NCBI GenBank assembly: GCA_024644775.1
Contig: JAHEHB010000262.1
Span: forward strand, 1 to 7,664
DNA from: Deltaproteobacteria bacterium
Lineage (GTDB): Bacteria; Desulfobacterota; Desulfobacteria; Desulfobacterales; SURF-15
DNA length: 7,664 bases
Reading direction: 5' to 3'
Translations under genes and position numbers: made by a program
Shown: positions 5,831-7,664 of the stretch, in pieces
Position numbering within the stretch: position 1 is the stretch's first letter
Layout: each line of letters starts with the position of its first letter
Notes under the pieces: model-generated
Told to the model about the DNA's origin: nothing
The model's database searches: none
Seen by the model: only the letters and a program-made list of their open reading frames with translations

Positions 5831-5937
5831 TATTAAGATTGACGATTTCGTAAAAAGCCCAAAACTCGTCATTCCGGCTTTCGCCGGAATGACGGAAAAC
5901 GGCCTTTTTCGACTTTTTACGAGTCTATCAAGATTGA
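5831..5937. repeat. MITE-like palindromic element bounded by imperfect direct repeats
   Basis: The core is a perfect 12-bp stem CGTCATTCCGGC/GCCGGAATGACG (5867-5878 and 5883-5894) with a 4-nt loop. Outside it, CGTAAAAAG (5849-5857) and CTTTTTACG (5913-5921) form a second inverted pair. The whole is flanked by TATTAAGATTGA (5831-5842) and TATCAAGATTGA (5926-5937), which differ at one position and could be a target duplication. The right flank runs into the start codons of the radical SAM gene. The core matches the repeat at 1608-1630 in inverse orientation. Confidence 0.7.
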
Positions 5938-5939
5938 TG

Positions 5940-7664
5940 ATGAACTTAGAAACGAAGTTGAGCATATTGGCCGATGCTGCCAAATACGATGCATCGTGTG
6001 CCTCGAGCGGGAGTCGGCGCTCCAATGCTGGTCAGCAATTGGGCAATGCAGCGCGTTCGGGCATTTGTCACACCTATACCGACGATGGACGCTGCGTGTC
6101 ACTTCTGAAAGTTCTTTACACCAATTTTTGTGTCTACGATTGCGCCTATTGTATCAACCGCCTTGGCAACGACATCCCCCGGGCGGCATTCACGCCTGCT
6201 GAGCTGGTTGCGCTGACCTTGAATTTTTACCGTAGAAACTACATCGAAGGTCTCTTTTTGAGCTCTGGTGTCATCAAAAGTCCGGATGATACCATGGAGC
6301 AGCTGGTTCAAGTGGTCCGAAAGCTTCGAAACTTAGGATTCAACGGATATGTTCATTTGAAATGTGTGCCCTATACCAGCCGTGAGCTGGTATTGGAAGC
6401 CGGCCAATATTCAGACCGTTTAAGCGTAAATATAGAACTTCCGTCCGACGAAAGCTTGAGGCGACTTACGGAAAAAAAGACACATGACTCCGTGTTGCAA
6501 CCGATGGATATTATTCGCGAGATGATTATTGAAACCCGCGAGGATCGAAAGCGCTTTAAAAGCACACCGGTTTTTGCACCGGGCGGTCAAAGCACCCAAC
6601 TGCTTATCGGCGCCAGCCCGGAATCGGATTACGACATCCTGCATCTGGCAGATGATCTTTACAAACAGCGGGCGTTGAAGCGCGTCTACTATTCCGGTTT
6701 TATCCCGTTAAACACGAGCGATCCCCGGCTACCGAACATCTCGCAACCGCCATTGGTGCGAGAAAACCGTCTTTATCAGGCCGATTGGCTGATGAGGCTG
6801 TATGGGTTTGCGATTGATGATATTATCGAACGTGAGTCACCGAATCTCAATCAGGAAATCGATCCGAAAATGGCGTTTGCTATGAAACATCCGGATTTGT
6901 TTCCGGTCAACATCAACACGGCCGACTACGAAAAAATTCTAAAAGTACCAGGAATCGGGCTGCAGTCTGCCAAACGGATCGTAAGGCTCCGTCACCAGGG
7001 CAATATTCGTTACGAGCATCTCAAACAGATAGGGGTTGTTCTAAAACGCGCCGGTCCTTTTATCGATTGTCCGGGACGTCCGGTAGACCGGGGGTCACAA
7101 CGGGAGGAAGCACTCCGGGTGCCGACAGGGTTTTCAGCCTATCCGACAACATCGGTTGCGGTGCCGGCTAACGGAAAGTCTTCATTGGTTCTCGTGACCG
7201 ACGGCAGTTTCGATGGATTGCTGTCGGCGGTGTTTTATGCCTATGATCATCGAATAAGTCCGGATGAGATTCGCAGCCGTAATGGATACCAGGTTGGATT
7301 GTTCGAGCAGCAGATCGATATCGCCACCGACACCGTGAAATCTGATCGGGTCTGGCGCGGATTGAAACGGTATCTGGGGTCTGCCGGGAGCAAACAGATC
7401 CATCTCGCACACCTTTCCGGGGGCAAAGGCGTTGATACTCTTATCTTTCGATATATTCGCCATTCCATACCGGCAAAAGGCGAATACCACAGGAAGCCAA
7501 GCCCGACGGTTGTCATCGAGATAGAGCGACTCAGTCAAAAGGTCCGTCGTGAAGTACACCGCATGAAAGGGTTTACGCGATTTTCTCAAATCGACAGAAA
7601 TCTCTACATCGCATTGATCAATCCGCGATACGATGTGTTGCCCCTGATCCGGCGACATTTTGAA
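5940..7664 (+). CDS. Radical SAM DNA modification/repair protein fused to a DUF4130 (TIGR03915-type) domain; open at right edge
   Basis: 575 codons are visible without a stop. Residues 1 to about 320 match the putative DNA modification/repair radical SAM family (TIGR03916): KYDASCASSG, CHTYTDDGRCVSLLKVL, the cluster motif Cys64-x3-Cys68-x2-Cys71 (CVYDCAYC), NYIEGLFLSSGV, LSVNIELP, APGGQSTQ, VYYSGFIP. Residues 322-375 are a helix-hairpin-helix DNA-binding region with VPGIG (336-340). After a linker (about 376-415), residues 416-575 match DUF4130: TDGSFDGLLSAVFYAYDHR, VWRGLKRYL, RREVHRMKGFTRF, DVLPLIRRHF. These are normally separate neighbouring genes, sometimes with a uracil-DNA-glycosylase-like domain after DUF4130; that could lie beyond the edge. 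Start ATG 5940 (or adjacent 5937) fits the family N terminus; no clear ribosome site exists. The reaction is unknown. Confidence 0.9.
   Translation, partial: MNLETKLSILADAAKYDASCASSGSRRSNAGQQLGNAARSGICHTYTDDGRCVSLLKVLYTNFCVYDCAYCINRLGNDIPRAAFTPAELVALTLNFYRRNYIEGLFLSSGVIKSPDDTMEQLVQVVRKLRNLGFNGYVHLKCVPYTSRELVLEAGQYSDRLSVNIELPSDESLRRLTEKKTHDSVLQPMDIIREMIIETREDRKRFKSTPVFAPGGQSTQLLIGASPESDYDILHLADDLYKQRALKRVYYSGFIPLNTSDPRLPNISQPPLVRENRLYQADWLMRLYGFAIDDIIERESPNLNQEIDPKMAFAMKHPDLFPVNINTADYEKILKVPGIGLQSAKRIVRLRHQGNIRYEHLKQIGVVLKRAGPFIDCPGRPVDRGSQREEALRVPTGFSAYPTTSVAVPANGKSSLVLVTDGSFDGLLSAVFYAYDHRISPDEIRSRNGYQVGLFEQQIDIATDTVKSDRVWRGLKRYLGSAGSKQIHLAHLSGGKGVDTLIFRYIRHSIPAKGEYHRKPSPTVVIEIERLSQKVRREVHRMKGFTRFSQIDRNLYIALINPRYDVLPLIRRHFE

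Larger units (their letters stand above)
5579..5939. other. Divergent intergenic region between aprB and the radical SAM gene
   Basis: About 361 nt. It contains the aprB ribosome site (5587-5591), weak promoter candidates in both directions and the palindromic element. The stretch 5750-5830 is AT-rich and otherwise featureless to me. Confidence 0.65.

Noticed and set aside
5765..6102. Minus-strand frames over the palindromic element and the radical SAM start
   Set aside because: They read through a repeat and the 5' end of a conserved gene; no ribosome site or recognisable motif.
7182..7658. Minus-strand 158-codon frame at the right edge
   Set aside because: It is antisense to the DUF4130 domain, which matches its family over the same stretch.
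1..7664. tRNA, rRNA or riboswitch
   Set aside because: No cloverleaf, rRNA signature or known aptamer pattern was recognised on either strand.

Overview
The window looks like chromosomal DNA of a sulfate-reducing bacterium, most likely Desulfobacterota and possibly Desulfobacterales. The main reason is a canonical adenylylsulfate reductase beta subunit (aprB) beside a small siroheme/[4Fe-4S] sulfite reductase. GC is moderate, intergenic DNA is AT-rich, and two dispersed CATTCCGGC-type palindromes occur; I recall such repeats from these genomes. The taxonomic call is inference.

Layout. Positions 1-1485 (minus strand): the 5' part of a DNA-ligase-associated DEXH-box helicase leaves the left edge, and its start overlaps the 3' end of a membrane-anchored alpha/beta hydrolase. 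Positions 1486-1941 hold a possible hydrolase promoter, a Fur-box-like site, a palindromic repeat and a promoter for the next gene. Positions 1942-3360 (plus): a four-TPR protein, a hairpin, then an alpha/alpha-toroid (squalene-cyclase-like repeat) protein. Positions 3361-3554: a spaced inverted repeat plus a 12-nt direct repeat. Positions 3555-4332 (plus): a DUF2237 protein overlapping by 11 nt with a four-helix membrane protein. Positions 4396-5578 (minus): aprB, two successive terminator-like hairpins, then the small sulfite reductase. Positions 5579-5939: divergent regulatory region containing a second palindromic element. Positions 5940-7664 (plus, open at the right edge): a radical SAM DNA-repair-type protein with a helix-hairpin-helix domain, fused in frame to a DUF4130/TIGR03915-type domain.

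How the parts fit. Two themes appear. One is dissimilatory sulfur metabolism: aprB, without aprA next to it, placed upstream of a stand-alone sulfite reductase. The other is DNA repair at both ends: the ligase-associated helicase on the left and the radical SAM fusion on the right. The middle genes (TPR, toroid, DUF2237, membrane protein) have no firm function. The most noteworthy observations are the radical SAM-DUF4130 fusion, the aprB separated from aprA, and the repeat element lying directly against the start codon of the radical SAM gene.
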